Origin: Minisyncoccota bacterium
GTDB taxonomy: Bacteria; Patescibacteriota; Microgenomatia; Levybacterales; UBA12049
Length of the DNA: 6,613 nt
Reading direction: 5' to 3'
Assembly: GCA_025449795.1 (NCBI GenBank)
Contig: JANWIQ010000030.1
Coordinates: forward strand, 1-6,613
In this document: positions 5,601 to 6,613 of the stretch, piece by piece
Position numbering within the stretch: the first letter of the stretch is position 1
Layout of the letters: each line of letters begins with the position of its first letter
Program-made: the position numbers and the translations under genes
Notes under the pieces: generated by a model
What the model was told of the DNA's origin: nothing
Seen by the model: only the letters and a program-made list of their open reading frames with translations
The model's database searches: none

Positions 5601-5715
5601 AAACGCATATTTCCCCAATTCAAAAAGTTCTCTTCGGCTTATCCTTATTGCCCTTACGGTCTTGTCTCTCGGGCTTCTTATTGCCTTTTTAGGCTTTGCC
5701 CTCACCAACCACTAA
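5593..5715 (+). CDS. Single-pass membrane microprotein (40 aa), hypothetical
   Basis: An ATG at 5593 opens a 40-codon frame ending in TAA at 5713-5715. It overlaps the 3' end of the CDP-alcohol phosphotransferase by 8 bases in another frame, the ATGCCTAA arrangement typical of translational coupling. The product starts with a short polar, basic stretch (MPKNAYFPNSKSSLR). It continues with about 22 hydrophobic residues rich in Leu, Ile, Ala and Gly, and ends ALTNH. That is one membrane helix with an N-in orientation by the positive-inside rule. No separate Shine-Dalgarno is visible. No family is recognised. It could be a small partner of the upstream enzyme, but a chance ORF remains possible because it is so short. 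Confidence 0.55.
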   Translation: MPKNAYFPNSKSSLRLILIALTVLSLGLLIAFLGFALTNH

Positions 5716-5723
5716 CTATTTTC

Positions 5724-5752
5724 TTGCCAAGTATACATTGTATACTTGGCGA
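5724..5752. terminator. Hairpin between convergent genes, terminator-like without T-run
   Basis: GCCAAGTATAC (5726-5736) and GTATACTTGGC (5740-5750) form a perfect 11-bp stem with a 3-base loop, extendable by one wobble and one A-T pair. It sits between the ends of the microprotein gene (+) and PAP2 gene (-). Neither side has the T-run of an intrinsic terminator. It may still act as a bidirectional transcript end or mRNA-stabilising hairpin. A symmetric operator is a less likely reading, as no promoter is nearby. Confidence 0.5.
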
Positions 5753-5789
5753 CTATAGGAGAGAGAATAGTATTTGGTTATGCAACGGA

Positions 5790-6431
5790 TTATATGAAGA
5801 GTGAGGAGAAAAGACCCAGGGAGAGGCCAAGCAAACTGCCGCCAATCACGTCGCTTGTCCAGTGTTCGCCCAAATACACTCTGCTTATTCCCATGACAAT
5901 GTCGTAGGCGCTTAGCAAAAGAATAATACTCGCTTTTTGCAGCGTTGAAAGTTTTTTTGTATTGAGTGTCATAACTCCCACAAGCGCTGTCACAAATAAA
6001 GCTCGCCCGGCATGACCGGATGGATAGGAATTTTCTGTCCTCACGAAAAATGGCGACAAATTAAAAATATCATGCGTCCTTAACATAAAGTGAGGAGGAG
6101 CTTTATGGCTTACAAAAAACTTTCCATAGAGTTCGAAGAAGTGTAAAAGCCCAAAAAAGATAAAAGCTAAAAATGTCCTCAATTTTCTGTGAATAGCAAG
6201 TATTATTAGTAAAATCACTGATACAATTTCTACCTTCCCAATGTCACTAAGAAAAGAAAACGGCGTGATGAATCGAAGACTCATGTGATTTTGTAATCTT
6301 ACCGTATTGTCAAAATCAGATTGGGTAAACATGTTTTTGTGGACCACATACGAGAAGGAAATAAAAAAGAGAAAAGCGAGTATTCCAAAAAAAAATACTA
6401 CCCACCGGTGTGTGGCAAATGGTTTGGTCAT
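5790..6431 (-). CDS. PAP2-superfamily membrane phosphatase
   Basis: This is an integral membrane acid phosphatase of the PAP2/PgpB/BcrC superfamily, which hydrolyses lipid phosphates or pyrophosphates such as undecaprenyl pyrophosphate or phosphatidylglycerol phosphate. The 213-residue length and about six hydrophobic segments fit. Motif 2 is complete as YPSGHAGR (136-143, H140 catalytic). Motif 3 is complete as SRVYLGEHWTSD (183-194, with R184, the nucleophile H190, and D194). Motif 1, normally K-x6-R-P, reads K104-x6-A-P here, so the Arg is missing at the expected place. A nearby K110 or R118 might take over. The RTENSYPSGH context is what I would expect in a divergent PAP2 subfamily. The ATG at 6431 follows an extended -10 box by 6 bases, with no Shine-Dalgarno. 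The exact substrate is not determined. It is convergent with the CDP-alcohol phosphotransferase pair. Confidence 0.9.
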   Translation of the reverse strand: MTKPFATHRWVVFFFGILAFLFFISFSYVVHKNMFTQSDFDNTVRLQNHMSLRFITPFSFLSDIGKVEIVSVILLIILAIHRKLRTFLAFIFFGLLHFFELYGKFFVSHKAPPHFMLRTHDIFNLSPFFVRTENSYPSGHAGRALFVTALVGVMTLNTKKLSTLQKASIILLLSAYDIVMGISRVYLGEHWTSDVIGGSLLGLSLGLFSSLFI

Positions 6432-6437
6432 ACTTTT

Positions 6438-6446
6438 ATCATAGCA
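6438..6446 (-). promoter_or_regulatory. Extended -10 promoter of the PAP2 gene
   Basis: TGCTATGAT on the minus strand (6446-6438) matches the extended -10 pattern TGnTATnAT. It is followed by AAAAGT and the ATG at 6431. No -35 is recognisable at 17 bases, which is usual for extended -10 promoters. Start-site spacing predicts a transcript beginning at or within a base or two of the ATG. Confidence 0.5.
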
Positions 6447-6470
6447 GAAATATGCATGGACATTTGGATA

Positions 6471-6499
6471 TTGACAAGGCTCTTCCTTTCTTTTACTAT
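6471..6499 (+). promoter_or_regulatory. Putative promoter for the gene beyond the right edge
   Basis: A perfect TTGACA (6471-6476) is followed after 17 bases by TACTAT (6494-6499), four of six matches to the -10 consensus. Transcription would start near 6506 and give a leader of about 100 bases before the ribosome binding site at the window end. The -10 lies inside the left arm of an inverted repeat. Confidence 0.5.
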
Positions 6500-6533
6500 C
6501 TTGTTATAGGGTAATTTGTCAGGATAGTAAAAG
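6490..6533. repeat. 11-bp inverted repeat overlapping the -10 box
   Basis: CTTTTACTATC (6490-6500) and its exact complement GATAGTAAAAG (6523-6533) are separated by 22 bases, with three further inner pairs (one wobble) possible. The left arm contains the putative -10. It could be an operator for a dimeric repressor or a folded 5' leader element. It is not a terminator as no T-run follows. Confidence 0.55.
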
Positions 6534-6565
6534 GTGGATGTCAAGTAAAACAAGTACATTTTTTC

Positions 6566-6571
6566 TATACT
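6566..6571 (+). promoter_or_regulatory. Second possible -10 box near the right edge
   Basis: TATACT matches the -10 consensus at five of six positions. No convincing -35 is found 16-18 bases upstream. Transcription would start near 6578, just before the palindrome at 6581. It may be an alternative promoter for the gene beyond the edge. Confidence 0.35.
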
Positions 6572-6580
6572 GGCACAAGT

Positions 6581-6596
6581 CCTGTTGTACAACAGG
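6581..6596. repeat. 16-bp perfect palindrome before the right-edge ribosome binding site
   Basis: CCTGTTGTACAACAGG is perfectly self-complementary. As RNA it would give a 6-bp stem with a GUAC loop ending 4 bases before the Shine-Dalgarno. As DNA it could be an operator. It lies at the expected start of a transcript from the -10 at 6566. Confidence 0.6.
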
Positions 6597-6600
6597 CAAA

Positions 6601-6610
6601 AAGGAGGTGA
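6601..6610 (+). promoter_or_regulatory. Perfect Shine-Dalgarno of a gene starting at the window edge
   Basis: AAGGAGGTGA matches the complement of the usual bacterial 16S rRNA 3' end over ten bases. The window ends three bases later at ...ATA, so the start codon should lie at 6613 or within a few bases beyond. The gene itself is not visible. It is the only strong Shine-Dalgarno in the window. Confidence 0.8.
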
Positions 6611-6613
6611 ATA

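Overview
The window looks like chromosomal DNA from a small-genome bacterium, most likely a member of the Candidate Phyla Radiation (Patescibacteria). This is an inference. It rests on a DUF46/CarS-like CDP-archaeol synthase beside bacterial genes, an inositol-phosphate-type CDP-alcohol phosphotransferase, short intergenic gaps, starts mostly without Shine-Dalgarno sequences, and a domesticated REP-associated transposase. Nothing here fixes the lineage more precisely, and no tRNA, rRNA or CRISPR array was seen.

Layout from left to right. A 164-bp leader precedes a complete M32 metallocarboxypeptidase gene on + (165-1670). Its 3' end runs into a cluster of short tandem repeats (13 bp x2, 9 bp x2, 12 bp x4). 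A REP/RAYT block follows: REP copy A, the RAYT gene on - (1850-2524, GTG start), and REP copy B. Next comes a run of minus-strand genes, read here in + coordinates: CarS-like synthase (2615-3166), an intergenic array of degenerate 8-bp repeats, a diacylglycerol-kinase-family lipid kinase (3348-4253), REP copy C, and a PHP-domain phosphoesterase (4315-4971). A CDP-alcohol phosphotransferase (5010-5600, +) diverges from the PHP gene and overlaps a previously unlisted 40-codon membrane microprotein (5593-5715). An 11-bp hairpin separates this from a convergent PAP2 phosphatase (5790-6431, -). The right edge holds promoter-like sequence, two inverted repeats and a perfect ribosome binding site for a + gene beginning just past the window.

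Four or five of the genes fit one theme, polar-lipid and polyprenyl-phosphate metabolism: activation of a lipid with CTP (CarS), headgroup transfer (CDP-alcohol phosphotransferase), lipid phosphorylation (DAGK family) and lipid phosphate or pyrophosphate removal (PAP2). The peptidase, RAYT and PHP genes stand outside that theme.

The main points for a second look are: (1) three REP palindromes with identical 18-nt spacers, all in one orientation and each just after a minus-strand stop codon; (2) a consensus -35 box for the RAYT gene inside the loop of its own upstream REP; (3) several genes whose -10 box sits 6-8 bases before the start codon, suggesting leaderless mRNAs, against one gene with a perfect Shine-Dalgarno; and (4) the bipartite 8-bp-period array between the lipid kinase and CarS genes.
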